A model generated the notes under the pieces. The model saw nothing but the letters and a program-made list of their open reading frames with translations. It ran no database searches and was not told where the DNA came from. A stretch of DNA of 64,000 bases from Saccharospirillum salsuginis (GTDB taxonomy: Bacteria; Pseudomonadota; Gammaproteobacteria; Pseudomonadales; Natronospirillaceae): the NCBI RefSeq assembly GCF_014651855.1, contig NZ_BMXR01000004.1, positions 124,001 through 188,000 of the forward strand. Direction: 5' to 3'. Of this stretch, positions 44,040-53,532 are shown piece after piece (position 1 is the stretch's first letter; every line of letters begins with the position of its first letter). The translations under genes and the position numbers were made by a program.

Positions 44040-47000
44040 ATGACGCAATTGATGTCCAATCAAAGGATTGAACTGCTTGATAGCCTGCAGGGGCGCCTGG
44101 AGCCCCACTTCCCGAAACAGCACCACCCCAACCTCAGGGTGCTGATCGATTCCATGTTCAAGCATGCGTCAATGCAGGATCTGCAGGCTTATGAGCTGAC
44201 CGACCTGGCCGGCCTGGTGGTCTCCATGTGGCGGATGTTGCAGAAATTCGAGTCACCGCATCACCAGATTTCGGTCTTCAACCCGAACGTCGAAGAGCAC
44301 GAATGGCAGTCGCCGCACACCATCGTTACCGTTCTGCACGACGACGTGCCTTTTGTGATCGACTCCGTCCGATTGACCCTGAACCGCCTCGGGATCAACA
44401 TTCACACCATTTTTCACGCCAGTTTCAAGGTCGAGCGCAACAAGAAGGGCGAATTCAGCCGTTTCAGCGACAAGGGCAACAAGGAGCTGTTGTTGTTGAT
44501 CGAAGTGGACCGCACCTCGGTGGCCAAGGAACGCGAGCGCCTCGAAAGCGAGATCCATTCAGTGGTGACCGACGTCAACCTGGTGGTCGACGATTACCCC
44601 AATATTCTGGAAAAAACCAACGAGGTCACCCGGGACCTGGAATCCCGCAAGTATCCGATCGACAAGAAAGACCTGGACGAAGGCCGGGTCTTCATGAAAT
44701 GGCTGTCGGACAACCATTTTACCTTCCTGGCCTATGACGAGTACGTGGTCGAAGGGGACAAGGTCAAACAGGTCGAGGGCAGTGCCCTGGGGCTGTTCCG
44801 TAAGGCCCGCAAGCGGCGCGAGGAATCCATCCACGAGATGTCCGAGCAGCGTCGATCGCATGTGTTCGAGAAGGAGCTGTTGATCTTCTCCAAGTCCGGC
44901 AAGCGCTCCACGGTGCATCGCCCGGCCTATTCCGATTATGTCCTGGTCAAGCACTTCAACGAGAAAGGCGAAGTGATCGGCGGGCGTCGTTTCCTCGGTC
45001 TCTACACTTCAACGGTCTACAACGAGACGCCGGCGAACATTCCCGTGGTCCGCCGCAAGATCGAGCGCGTGCTGGACAAGAGCGGTTTCACCCCCGGCAG
45101 CCACAATCACAAGGAACTGTCGGCCATCCTGTTCACCTTCCCGCGCGACGAGTTGATCCAGTCGTCGATCGATACCCTGCTGCACATGACGCTCGACGTG
45201 CTGGCGATTCAGGAACGCAAACTGATCCGCCTGCTGTTGCGCAAGGACATCTATGGCAAGTTCCTGAACGCCATGGTGTATATGCCACGGGAAATTTTCA
45301 ATTCCCAGTTGCGGGCCCAGGTGCATGATCTGCTGGCCGAGTATTTCGATGTGGAAGGGTCGGATTTCACCACCTTCTTCAGCGAATCGGTGCTGGCCCG
45401 TACGCGTTTCGTGTTCAAATTGAAGCAACCGATCGAAGAAACCTTGCCCACCGAAGCCCTGGAGAAGCGTATCCAGCAGATCGCCCGTCGCTGGACGGAC
45501 GAATTGCAGCAGGCGTTGTTCGAGTCCTTCGGCGAAGAGAAGGGCAATCGCCTCTATCAGCGCTATCACGAAGCCTTTCCCGCCAGCTATCGCGAGCAAT
45601 ACAGCGCGCGCGTGGCCGTCGCCGACATCCAGCGGATGGAAGCGCTCAATGTCGAACACGCCGAGCCGATCACGCTCAGCTTCTATCGCTCCATGGAGCC
45701 GACCGGCAGTGAATTGAAGCTGAAAATCTTCAACAAGGGCGAAGCCCTGCTGTTGTCCGACCTGATACCGGTACTGGAACACCTCGGGCTCAAGGTCATC
45801 GACGAATACCCCTACGAGATCAACTACGGCGACGAAAACTGCACCTGGATCTATGATTTCTCGCTGCTCTACGATCCGGACCCGGATCTGGACCCGGCCA
45901 AATACCGCGACGAGTTTTCCAGTGCTTTCATCAATATCTGGAATGGCCGCGCCGAGAACGACTCCTACAACCAGCTGATCCTGCGCGCCAAGTTGACCTG
46001 GCGTGAGGTGGCCATGTTGCGCGCCTACGCCCACTACATGAAACAGGTGCGGTTCGGCCTGTCCCAGGAATACATCGCCGACACCCTGATCAAGTACACC
46101 GGCATCACGGACAAACTGGCTGAACTGTTCTCGGCTCGCTTCAATCCGGCCAAGCAGAAGGGTAAGAACCAGGTCGAGAAATGGATGCAGGCCATCGAAC
46201 AGGACCTCGAATCGGTCAACAACATAAACGAAGACCGCATCATCCGCCGGTATGTGGAGCTGATGTCGGCCACCTTGCGGACCAACTTTTATCAGCAGGA
46301 CGACGCCGGTCATCGCAAGGAATATGTGTCCTTCAAGCTGGACCCGTCGCAGATCAGCGATATCCCACTGCCACGGCCGAAGTTCGAGATCTTCGTCTAT
46401 TCGCCACGGGTCGAGGGTGTACACCTGCGCGGCGGCAAGGTCGCCCGGGGCGGTTTGCGCTGGTCGGACCGTATCGAGGATTTCCGCACCGAAGTCCTCG
46501 GCCTGGTCAAGGCACAGCAGGTCAAGAACGCCGTCATTGTTCCCGTCGGCGCCAAGGGCGGCTTCGTCGCCAAGCATCTGCCGGTCGATGGCGATCGCGA
46601 AGCGATTCAGAAAGAGGGCATCGCCTGTTACAAGACCTTCATCCGCGCCTTGCTGGATGTGACCGACAATCTGCAGGAAGGTGAAGTCGTACCGCCGAAA
46701 CAGGTGGTGCGTTTCGATGAGAACGATCCCTACATGGTCGTTGCCGCCGACAAGGGCACAGCGACCTTCTCCGACATCGCCAACAGCGTCGCCGAGGAAT
46801 ACGGTTTCTGGCTGGGCGATGCCTTCGCCTCGGGCGGTTCCAACGGCTACGATCACAAGAAAATGGGCATCACCGCACGCGGTGCCTGGGTCAGCGTACA
46901 GCGGCACTTCCGCGAACTGGGTCTGGATGTTCAGAAAGACCCGATCTCCGTGGTCGGCATTGGCGACATGGGCGGGGACGTCTTCGGTAACGGCATGCTG

Positions 47001-48857
47001 CGTTCCGAAACCCTCAAGGTGGTCGGTGCCTTCAACCACCTGCACATCTTCGTCGATCCGGATCCGGATCCTGCCAAGAGCTTCGCGGAACGCAAACGTC
47101 TGTTCGAACTGCCGCGCTCGAGCTGGGAAGACTACAACGCGGATCTGATCTCCAAGGGCGGCGGTATATTCAGCCGCAGCGCCAAATCGATTCCGGTCTC
47201 GAAGGAAATGAAAGCCGTGTTCGGCATCAACAAGGCCAAGGTCGCCCCCAACGAACTGATCAGTGCCATGTTGCGCGCACCGGTCGACCTGATCTGGAAC
47301 GGCGGCATCGGCACCTACGTTAAGGCGAGCAGCGAGAATCATGCGGACGTCGGCGACAAGGCGAACGACGCCGTTCGGGTCAATGCCGATGAACTGCACT
47401 GCAAGGTGATCGGCGAGGGCGGTAACCTCGGCTTCAGTCAACTGGCCCGGGTCGAGTTCAACCTGCACGGCGGCCGGTGCTTTACGGACTTCATCGACAA
47501 CGCCGGCGGCGTCGACTGCTCGGACCACGAAGTCAACATGAAGATCCTGCTGGACGAGATCGTCGCCGGCGGCGACATGACCGTCAAACAGCGCAACGAC
47601 TGGTTGTTCAAGCTTACCGAAGATGTCTCCAAGCTGGTGTTGCGCAACAACTATCGCCAGTCGCAGGCATTGGGCATCGCCTTCACGGAATCCTTCAAGC
47701 GCATCGAGGAATATCGGCGCCTGATCAACAGTATGGAATCCGCCGGCAAGCTGAACCGGGAACTGGAATTTCTGCCACCGGATGAAGAAATCAGCGAGCG
47801 CAAGGCACGTGGTATCGGCCTGACCCGGCCGGAACTGTCGGTCCTGATTTCCTACGTCAAGGGTGACCTGAAAGAGCAGTTGATTCGCGCGAATGTCGCA
47901 GCCGACCCGTATCTGGAGAACGCGCTGGCGACCGAATTCCCCGAAGCCATGCGCAAGAAGTTCGAAAAACCCATGCGCCAACATCGCCTGAAAGGCGAAA
48001 TCGTTGCGACTCAGGTCGCCAACGACATCTTCAACTACATGGGCATTTCCTTCTTCAATCGACTGCAGGAAAGCACCGGCGCCTCACCGGTCGAAGCCGC
48101 CAAAGCCTACGTGGCCGCGCGCGACATCTACGGCTTGCACGAACTTTGGGATGAGCTGGAAGCACTGGACCACAAAGTCCCGGCCGATCTCCAGTCCGCC
48201 CTGATGCTGCGCTCCGCCCGTATGGTTCGTCGCGCCAGTCGCTGGCTGGTGAAAAACTACCGGACCGGTATCGACATCCGCTCGGTCATCGACCTGTACA
48301 AGCCGAACATCGACAAGATGATCGACGAGTTGGAAAACCTGTTGCCGACCGAGCAGAAGGACAAGTGGCTGGACGAGGCCAAACAGTTGCAGGAGCAGGG
48401 CATTCCCGAAGCGGTTGCTCGTCGGGTATGCGCATCGGACATGTTGTACACGGCCCTTGGGGTCATCGCCGTCGCCCAGAGCCAGGATCGCAACCCGATG
48501 AAGGTGGCTCAGGGTTACTTCCGCGTCGGCGATTCGCTGGCACTGGACGGCTTCGCCGGCCAGGTCAACAGCCTGACCGTCAACTCGCACTGGCAGGCGA
48601 TGGCGCGGGAGTCGTTCCGGGACGATCTGGAATGGCAGCAGCGTCGCATCACCCAGGGCCTGTTCGCGCAGATGAAGGATGGCGAGGAGCTGGATGGCCT
48701 GGTTGATGAATGGCTGGAACGCAACAGCATTCTTGTCGACCGCTGGCTGCGCATGATGAGTGAGATTCGGGCGGCGGGTGAGCCAGAATTCAGCATGTAC
48801 AGCGTGGCCATTCGAGAGCTTCTCGATCTCTCCCAGGCCACTATGCCGGAGCTCTAA
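44040..48857 (+). CDS. gdhB: NAD-specific glutamate dehydrogenase, large (180-kDa) type
   Basis: Oxidatively deaminates glutamate to 2-oxoglutarate, feeding carbon to the citric acid cycle. The 1605-residue length is typical of the large NAD-GDH class of Pseudomonas and Streptomyces. The order is N-terminal ACT-like regulatory part (from about residue 35, with VLHDDVPFVIDSVRLTLNRLGINIHTIFHASF near residue 98), a middle region, and the catalytic dehydrogenase core at about 790-1200 with RGGLRWSDR, VPVGAKGGFVAKHLP (catalytic lysine) and VVGIGDMGGDVFGNGML as the nucleotide-binding loop. It ends at a strong terminator. Confidence 0.96.
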   Translation: MTQLMSNQRIELLDSLQGRLEPHFPKQHHPNLRVLIDSMFKHASMQDLQAYELTDLAGLVVSMWRMLQKFESPHHQISVFNPNVEEHEWQSPHTIVTVLHDDVPFVIDSVRLTLNRLGINIHTIFHASFKVERNKKGEFSRFSDKGNKELLLLIEVDRTSVAKERERLESEIHSVVTDVNLVVDDYPNILEKTNEVTRDLESRKYPIDKKDLDEGRVFMKWLSDNHFTFLAYDEYVVEGDKVKQVEGSALGLFRKARKRREESIHEMSEQRRSHVFEKELLIFSKSGKRSTVHRPAYSDYVLVKHFNEKGEVIGGRRFLGLYTSTVYNETPANIPVVRRKIERVLDKSGFTPGSHNHKELSAILFTFPRDELIQSSIDTLLHMTLDVLAIQERKLIRLLLRKDIYGKFLNAMVYMPREIFNSQLRAQVHDLLAEYFDVEGSDFTTFFSESVLARTRFVFKLKQPIEETLPTEALEKRIQQIARRWTDELQQALFESFGEEKGNRLYQRYHEAFPASYREQYSARVAVADIQRMEALNVEHAEPITLSFYRSMEPTGSELKLKIFNKGEALLLSDLIPVLEHLGLKVIDEYPYEINYGDENCTWIYDFSLLYDPDPDLDPAKYRDEFSSAFINIWNGRAENDSYNQLILRAKLTWREVAMLRAYAHYMKQVRFGLSQEYIADTLIKYTGITDKLAELFSARFNPAKQKGKNQVEKWMQAIEQDLESVNNINEDRIIRRYVELMSATLRTNFYQQDDAGHRKEYVSFKLDPSQISDIPLPRPKFEIFVYSPRVEGVHLRGGKVARGGLRWSDRIEDFRTEVLGLVKAQQVKNAVIVPVGAKGGFVAKHLPVDGDREAIQKEGIACYKTFIRALLDVTDNLQEGEVVPPKQVVRFDENDPYMVVAADKGTATFSDIANSVAEEYGFWLGDAFASGGSNGYDHKKMGITARGAWVSVQRHFRELGLDVQKDPISVVGIGDMGGDVFGNGMLRSETLKVVGAFNHLHIFVDPDPDPAKSFAERKRLFELPRSSWEDYNADLISKGGGIFSRSAKSIPVSKEMKAVFGINKAKVAPNELISAMLRAPVDLIWNGGIGTYVKASSENHADVGDKANDAVRVNADELHCKVIGEGGNLGFSQLARVEFNLHGGRCFTDFIDNAGGVDCSDHEVNMKILLDEIVAGGDMTVKQRNDWLFKLTEDVSKLVLRNNYRQSQALGIAFTESFKRIEEYRRLINSMESAGKLNRELEFLPPDEEISERKARGIGLTRPELSVLISYVKGDLKEQLIRANVAADPYLENALATEFPEAMRKKFEKPMRQHRLKGEIVATQVANDIFNYMGISFFNRLQESTGASPVEAAKAYVAARDIYGLHELWDELEALDHKVPADLQSALMLRSARMVRRASRWLVKNYRTGIDIRSVIDLYKPNIDKMIDELENLLPTEQKDKWLDEAKQLQEQGIPEAVARRVCASDMLYTALGVIAVAQSQDRNPMKVAQGYFRVGDSLALDGFAGQVNSLTVNSHWQAMARESFRDDLEWQQRRITQGLFAQMKDGEELDGLVDEWLERNSILVDRWLRMMSEIRAAGEPEFSMYSVAIRELLDLSQATMPEL

Positions 48858-48880
48858 GGCTCACAGCTTCACTTGGCACC

Positions 48881-48908
48881 AACGCCACCTTCGGGTGGCG
48901 TTTTTTTT
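48881..48908 (+). terminator. intrinsic terminator of gdhB
   Basis: AACGCCACC-TTCG-GGTGGCGTT with eight T following, 24 bp after the stop. Confidence 0.95.
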
Positions 48909-48980
48909 GAGGTGCCAGGGTGGGGTTGGGTGCCTTTGGTCAGAGTTGCCTGGGTAGATTTTCCTGCCAATAGCCCGAGA

Positions 48981-49087
48981 CCGATGCAGGGGTATGTCCT
49001 TCCGGGGACCGCTGTGAACCCATCCATGGGCGCTTAACTTCGGCATCCTGCCTCAGATGTCCCCTCCAGGACATACCCCTGCATCGG
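48981..49087. repeat. palindromic interspersed element A
   Basis: A 107-bp unit with perfect 20-base inverted arms CCGATGCAGGGGTATGTCCT (48981-49000) and its complement (49068-49087), with an inner part reading GCTGTGAACCCATCCATGGGCGCTTAA. It forms an inverted pair with element B. Together with its flank (TGCCTGGGTAG...TTCCTGCCAATAGCCCG upstream) it resembles the reverse complement of the B region over about 170 bp. Confidence 0.8.
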
Positions 49088-49242
49088 TCTCTATCTTGCG
49101 TGCCACTAATACAAGCAGCTCGTTTCTGAATCGCTGGTTTGAAATAACCTCGAGGCCAGGTATCGGTTAAGACTTTTACTGTCCTGCTCGATGATGTGGA
49201 GGCGCAAGAGATGTCTGTCGTAGAAGCTGCAATTCGAGTGCT

Positions 49243-49350
49243 CGATGCAGGGGTGCGCCCTGGAAGGGGCATCCGAGCCAGGGATGGCGAGGCTAAGCGC
49301 CCATGGACGGGTTCACAGCGGCCCCTGGAAGGGCGCACCCCTGTGTCGGG
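49243..49350. repeat. palindromic interspersed element B (inverted copy of A)
   Basis: Arms GCAGGGGTGCGCCC (49247-49260) and GGGCGCACCCCTGT (49331-49344) with the inner part in the opposite direction to A (TTAAGCGCCCATGG versus here CTAAGCGCCCATGG). No coding function; the 638 bp between gdhB and the DUF2835 gene hold nothing else that I recognise. Confidence 0.8.
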
Positions 49351-49495
49351 CACGGGCCATTGGCAGAGAAGCCTACCCAGGCACCTCTGGCCATTGGCAC
49401 CAAACCAAACTAGACCAAGCACCGAATCATTGCTGTACTTGCCAAGACGTAGACCATCGGCATAATCCACACAGTCAGAGTTCGACTGAGTCGTT

Positions 49496-49720
49496 ATGCC
49501 CCAATCGTTGATTGTTGACCTCCACATCGATGCCGATGAGTTTCTGCGCCATTATCAGGGCAGCGCCAAACAGGTGGTGTGTACCGCCCGCGACGGTCGC
49601 CGGGTCAGGTTTCCCACAGGTATTCTGCAGCGGTTTGTCAGCCGCAGTGGCATTCATGGCGCCTTTCGCATTGAATTCGACGACAACAACAAGCTTGTCG
49701 CCATACAACGAATCGCCTGA
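49496..49720 (+). CDS. DUF2835 protein
   Basis: A 74-residue protein matching DUF2835: IDADEFLRHYQGSAKQVVCTARDGRRVRFPTGILQRFVSRSGIHGAFRIEFDDNNKLVAIQRI. The family is found near pyrD and rmf in Pseudomonas-like genomes and has no known function. ATG at 49496. pyrD follows after 72 bp. Confidence 0.9.
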   Translation: MPQSLIVDLHIDADEFLRHYQGSAKQVVCTARDGRRVRFPTGILQRFVSRSGIHGAFRIEFDDNNKLVAIQRIA

Positions 49721-49792
49721 ACCGGTTTCCTGGCCGAGAGGCCGGTATTATCTGATATACTGCGCGCCGTTTCCCTGAGGAGCCCCCGAGCC

Positions 49793-50806
49793 ATGTATGA
49801 CCTCGTGCGCCGCGCACTGTTTACCCTGAGCCCCGAAACCTCCCACGACTTCAGCCTGGACGGCCTCAGTGGCCTGCAACGTCTGGGGCTGTTGCATTTG
49901 TTGCCGCAGCCGCGTGTAGAGGCCCGCAAAACGGTCTTTGGCATCGAGTTTCCGAATGCCGTGGGTCTGGCGGCCGGTTTGGACAAGAACGCGGATTATC
50001 TGGACGCGCTGGGTCAGTTGGGGTTCGGGTTCATCGAAGTCGGGACGGTGACACCGAAACCGCAACCGGGTAACCCGAAGCCGCGGCTGTTTCGATTGCC
50101 GCAGAGCGAAGCGATCATCAATCGGATGGGGTTCAACAACAAGGGGGTCGATTATCTGGTCGAGCGGGTCAGGAAGGCGAAATATCCCGGTGTGATCGGT
50201 ATCAACATCGGCAAGAACAAGGTGACGCCGGAAGAGGACGCCTTGGCGGATTATCTCTATTGCCTCGATCGTGTTTACCCGCACGCCCACTACGTGGTTG
50301 TGAATCTGTCATCGCCCAACACGCCGGGACTGCGGAACCTGCAGTTCGGGGATGCTCTGAAGGGCTTGCTGGCGGGGTTGAAGTCCCGGCAGGAAACGTT
50401 GTCCGAGGAGTGGGGCTACAGGCCTATTCTGATCAAGATCGCTCCCGATATGACCACCGACGAGATCGAACAGGTAGCCCAGTTGTTCAATGAGTACCGG
50501 GTCGATGGCGTGGTGGCGACCAACACCACCCTGTCACGCGAACGAGTCGAGGGGCAGGAGCACGCCGAAGAGGCGGGCGGGCTGAGCGGGCGGCCGCTAT
50601 TCGAGGACTCGACTCGGGTTCTGGAGGCGTTTCGCGCCCGGTTGAACGATGACATTCCCCTGGTCGGTGTCGGCGGGATCACCTTTGGACAGGATGCGCT
50701 GACCAAGATTCAGGCCGGGGCGGATCTGGTTCAGTTGTACACCGGGTTTATTTACAAGGGGCCGCGTCTGGTGCGCGACTGTGTGGAGAAACTGGCGGAG
50801 TTGTAA
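49793..50806 (+). CDS. pyrD: dihydroorotate dehydrogenase (quinone), class 2
   Basis: Oxidises dihydroorotate to orotate in pyrimidine synthesis, passing electrons to quinone at the membrane. The 337-residue length and N-terminal membrane-association helices (MYDLVRRALFTLSPETSHDFSLDGL) mark class 2. FMN and substrate motifs include GLAAGLDKNADYLDALGQLGFGFIEVGTVTPKPQPGNPKPRLFRL, the catalytic-serine region VVNLSSPNTPGLRNLQ, and VGVGGITFGQDALTKIQAGADLVQLYTGFIY. Confidence 0.98.
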   Translation: MYDLVRRALFTLSPETSHDFSLDGLSGLQRLGLLHLLPQPRVEARKTVFGIEFPNAVGLAAGLDKNADYLDALGQLGFGFIEVGTVTPKPQPGNPKPRLFRLPQSEAIINRMGFNNKGVDYLVERVRKAKYPGVIGINIGKNKVTPEEDALADYLYCLDRVYPHAHYVVVNLSSPNTPGLRNLQFGDALKGLLAGLKSRQETLSEEWGYRPILIKIAPDMTTDEIEQVAQLFNEYRVDGVVATNTTLSRERVEGQEHAEEAGGLSGRPLFEDSTRVLEAFRARLNDDIPLVGVGGITFGQDALTKIQAGADLVQLYTGFIYKGPRLVRDCVEKLAEL

Positions 50807-50873
50807 AGGCGGGAGCCGGAAACCATGAAGCCGGCGGGAGCCGGCTTCAAAGTCTTCAGGCAGTTAAGGTGGG

Positions 50874-51089
50874 TTAATGATGCAGTAACACTTCGTTGAT
50901 GCGATGTATGCCGCTGACGCCGGTGTAGCCGTCCCATTGGTCGCTGCGGCCGTCCCGCCAGCCGTTCATCCACTCCTGATGCAATTCGGGTTTACCATCG
51001 GGACATAAACTCTTGGATCTGCCTTGTACTCCTGCCATGTAGCCTTTTTGGTATGCACGCTCCATACGGTCACGCTTCTGTCGCTTCAT
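50874..51089 (-). CDS. rmf: ribosome modulation factor RMF
   Basis: Converts 70S ribosomes to inactive 100S dimers in stationary phase. From ATG 51089 (AGAGG upstream) the 71-residue product starts MKRQKRDRMERAYQKGYMAGVQGRSKSLCP, the RMF signature. E. coli RMF has 55 residues; this one has a C-terminal extension of about 15 residues. Position beside pyrD is conserved in gammaproteobacteria. Confidence 0.95.
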   Translation of the reverse strand: MKRQKRDRMERAYQKGYMAGVQGRSKSLCPDGKPELHQEWMNGWRDGRSDQWDGYTGVSGIHRINEVLLHH

Positions 51090-51372
51090 AAATAGACCTC
51101 TCTTGCAGTCCATGGGGGAAGAACCCGAACACTCCAGGCTCGGGTTTATTGAAGCCGGCTTTGGTATTGTTGTATCGAATCATGGCCATCGCTGTCGATG
51201 AACAAATCAGTCTAAAAAGGACCGGCTTTAGGTTGGGTTGTAATAAAATGGACTTAAAACGCATTGAAGCCCGGCATGGCGGCGTTCCAACGGCCTTGCA
51301 ATAACCCTGTTCGAGCGTTTTTAGATCACTCGGTCAGAATTAACGTATTTTATATAGAGAATTTGTCTAACG

Positions 51373-53520
51373 ATGTCCTCCAATCTTCATACGGAAACCG
51401 ACCTCGATGTCTGGGTGACCTGCCCGAACGGTTTTCACGGCCTGCTCAAGCGGGAAATCGCCGATCTGACCGGCCAGACACCCGCCGACTGGTCGCAGGG
51501 GGTCAGCGTCCGTGGCGAACTGGATATCGCGTACCGGCTCTGCTTGTGGAGCCGACTGGCCAATCGAGTGTATCTCGGTCTAGGCCAAAGCTCGGAGGTC
51601 AGTGTCGACGGCCTGAGGGAGTTGGTCGAAAGCGTGGCCTGGGATGCGCATCTGCGGCCGAGCGGAACCTTGCGAGTGGATTTCCACGGTCGCATGGACG
51701 GCATCGACGATGCCCGCTACGGCGGACAAAAGGTAAAGGACTTCATTGTCGATCAGTTCCGGGACCGGCACGGCGTCCGCCCCAATGTGGATCGCGATAA
51801 TCCGGATGTGACCGTTTATGTTCAGGTCCGCCGCAAACGCATCGATCTGGGCATCGATCTGTCCGGAGATTCGTTGCATCGACGCGGGTATCGTCAGGCC
51901 ACCGGCCCGGCCCCCCTGAAGGAAAATCTGGCCGCGGCGGTGTTGATGGCCGCGGATTGGCCCGAGCGGGTACGGGACGGACAGGCGTTTATCGACCCCT
52001 TGTGCGGCTCCGGCACCCTGGTGGTCGAGGCCGCCATGATCGCCGCCGATATTGCACCCGGCCTGTTGCGCAAGCGGTTCGGCTTCGAGCAGTGGCTGGG
52101 GCACGACCGGTCGCTGTGGAACGATTTGGTGAGCGAAGCCCGTCAACGTCGCCAGACCGGCGAAGCCTCCATGCCCCCGGTGCTGGGCTACGATGCCGAC
52201 GGCGGAGTGGTTGCGCGGGCTAACGAGACGCTGGAGCGTCTGGGGCTCTATCGGCAGGCGCGGTGCTACCACAAACCACTGGACCAGTGGACCCGTCCCA
52301 CCCATCTGACGCTGAAACCGGGATTAGTGGTCTCCAACCCGCCTTACGGCGAGCGTCTCGGCAACAAGCCGGAACTGCTGGCGCTGTATCGACGCATCGG
52401 GGACCTGTTCCGCAATGAGTTGTCGGATTGGACCCTGGGCCTGCTCACATCGGATGCGGTTCTCGCCCGGGAAACCGGTCTGCGGGCCGGTGAAAAGCAC
52501 CGGTTCTTCAACGGTCGGATCGAAACCCATCTGTATGTGTTCACCCCCGGTGAACGAGCCGCCGAGCCGTCGCCCGCCCAGACCGAACAGGACGAAGCGC
52601 TGCGCAACCGGCTGCGAAAGAACCTGAAACAGCGCCGGAAATGGCTGAAGAAGCAGGACATCGAGGCGTATCGGCTGTACGACGCGGACCTGCCGGAATT
52701 CGCCATCGCTGTAGACGTTTATGGCGACGCGCTGCATGTTCAGGAGTACGCGCCGCCCAAAGACATCCCCGAGGACAAGGCGCGCCAGCGGTTACTGCAC
52801 GCCATGGCCGTGCTGGCCGAGGTGACCGGTATCCCGGTCGAGCGCATCGAGCTGAAGCAGCGCCAACGCCAGAAAGGCCGTCAGCAATACGAGCGACAGT
52901 CCGAAAGTGGCGAATTCTTCACGATTCGGGAAGAGGGCGTGCGCTTGCGGGTGAACCTGAAGGACTATCTGGATACCGGTGTTTTTCTGGATCACCGCCC
53001 GACCCGGACCTGGATCCAGAAACAGGCCGGCGGCCGCAGCGTGCTGAACCTGTTTTGCTATACCGGCGCGGCCACGGCGCATGCCTATGTCGGACAGGCG
53101 GCCAGTACCACCAGTGTGGACCTGTCCCGGACCTATCTGAATTGGGCCCGGGAAAACCTTCGACTCAATGGCGGCAAGCCCGATCACCAGCACCGTTTTA
53201 TTCAGGCGGATTGTCTGAAGTGGTTGCGGGAGAATACCGAGCGCTTTGATCTGATCTTTATGGATCCGCCGACCTTCAGCAATTCGTCCCGCATGACCGA
53301 TACCCTGGATATCCAGCGCGACCATGTTGAGTTGATCGAACAGGCGATGCGGTCGCTCAACCCGGATGGCGTTCTGGTCTTTTCGAACAATTTCCGGAAG
53401 TTCAAACTGGACGAGTCGTTGATCGAGCGGTACCAGGTCAAGGACGTCACCCACCTGAGCGTGCCGGAAGACTTCAAGCGAAAACGCCCCCACCAGTGCT
53501 GGCACCTGCGGCACCGCTGA
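51373..53520 (+). CDS. rlmL: bifunctional 23S rRNA methyltransferase RlmKL
   Basis: Fused enzyme that makes m2G2445 (RlmL half) and m7G2069 (RlmK half) in 23S rRNA. The 715-residue product has an N-terminal THUMP domain (about 45-155), the RlmL methyltransferase with LVVSNPPYGERLG (about 317-329), and the RlmK methyltransferase with VLNLFCYTGAATAHAY (about 557-572) and FMDPPTFSNSSRM (about 632-644). Same length class as E. coli RlmKL (702). Confidence 0.97.
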   Translation: MSSNLHTETDLDVWVTCPNGFHGLLKREIADLTGQTPADWSQGVSVRGELDIAYRLCLWSRLANRVYLGLGQSSEVSVDGLRELVESVAWDAHLRPSGTLRVDFHGRMDGIDDARYGGQKVKDFIVDQFRDRHGVRPNVDRDNPDVTVYVQVRRKRIDLGIDLSGDSLHRRGYRQATGPAPLKENLAAAVLMAADWPERVRDGQAFIDPLCGSGTLVVEAAMIAADIAPGLLRKRFGFEQWLGHDRSLWNDLVSEARQRRQTGEASMPPVLGYDADGGVVARANETLERLGLYRQARCYHKPLDQWTRPTHLTLKPGLVVSNPPYGERLGNKPELLALYRRIGDLFRNELSDWTLGLLTSDAVLARETGLRAGEKHRFFNGRIETHLYVFTPGERAAEPSPAQTEQDEALRNRLRKNLKQRRKWLKKQDIEAYRLYDADLPEFAIAVDVYGDALHVQEYAPPKDIPEDKARQRLLHAMAVLAEVTGIPVERIELKQRQRQKGRQQYERQSESGEFFTIREEGVRLRVNLKDYLDTGVFLDHRPTRTWIQKQAGGRSVLNLFCYTGAATAHAYVGQAASTTSVDLSRTYLNWARENLRLNGGKPDHQHRFIQADCLKWLRENTERFDLIFMDPPTFSNSSRMTDTLDIQRDHVELIEQAMRSLNPDGVLVFSNNFRKFKLDESLIERYQVKDVTHLSVPEDFKRKRPHQCWHLRHR

Positions 53521-53532
53521 TTTGCCGGTTTT

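Noticed and set aside
45009..47984. 991-codon open frame on the minus strand
   Set aside because: It lies wholly antisense to the NAD-glutamate dehydrogenase gene, has no recognisable domain, and is the usual third-position effect of GC-rich coding DNA.
48940..49527. 195-codon minus-strand frame after gdhB
   Set aside because: It runs through both palindromic elements and its repeats are explained by them; no ribosome site or family resemblance.
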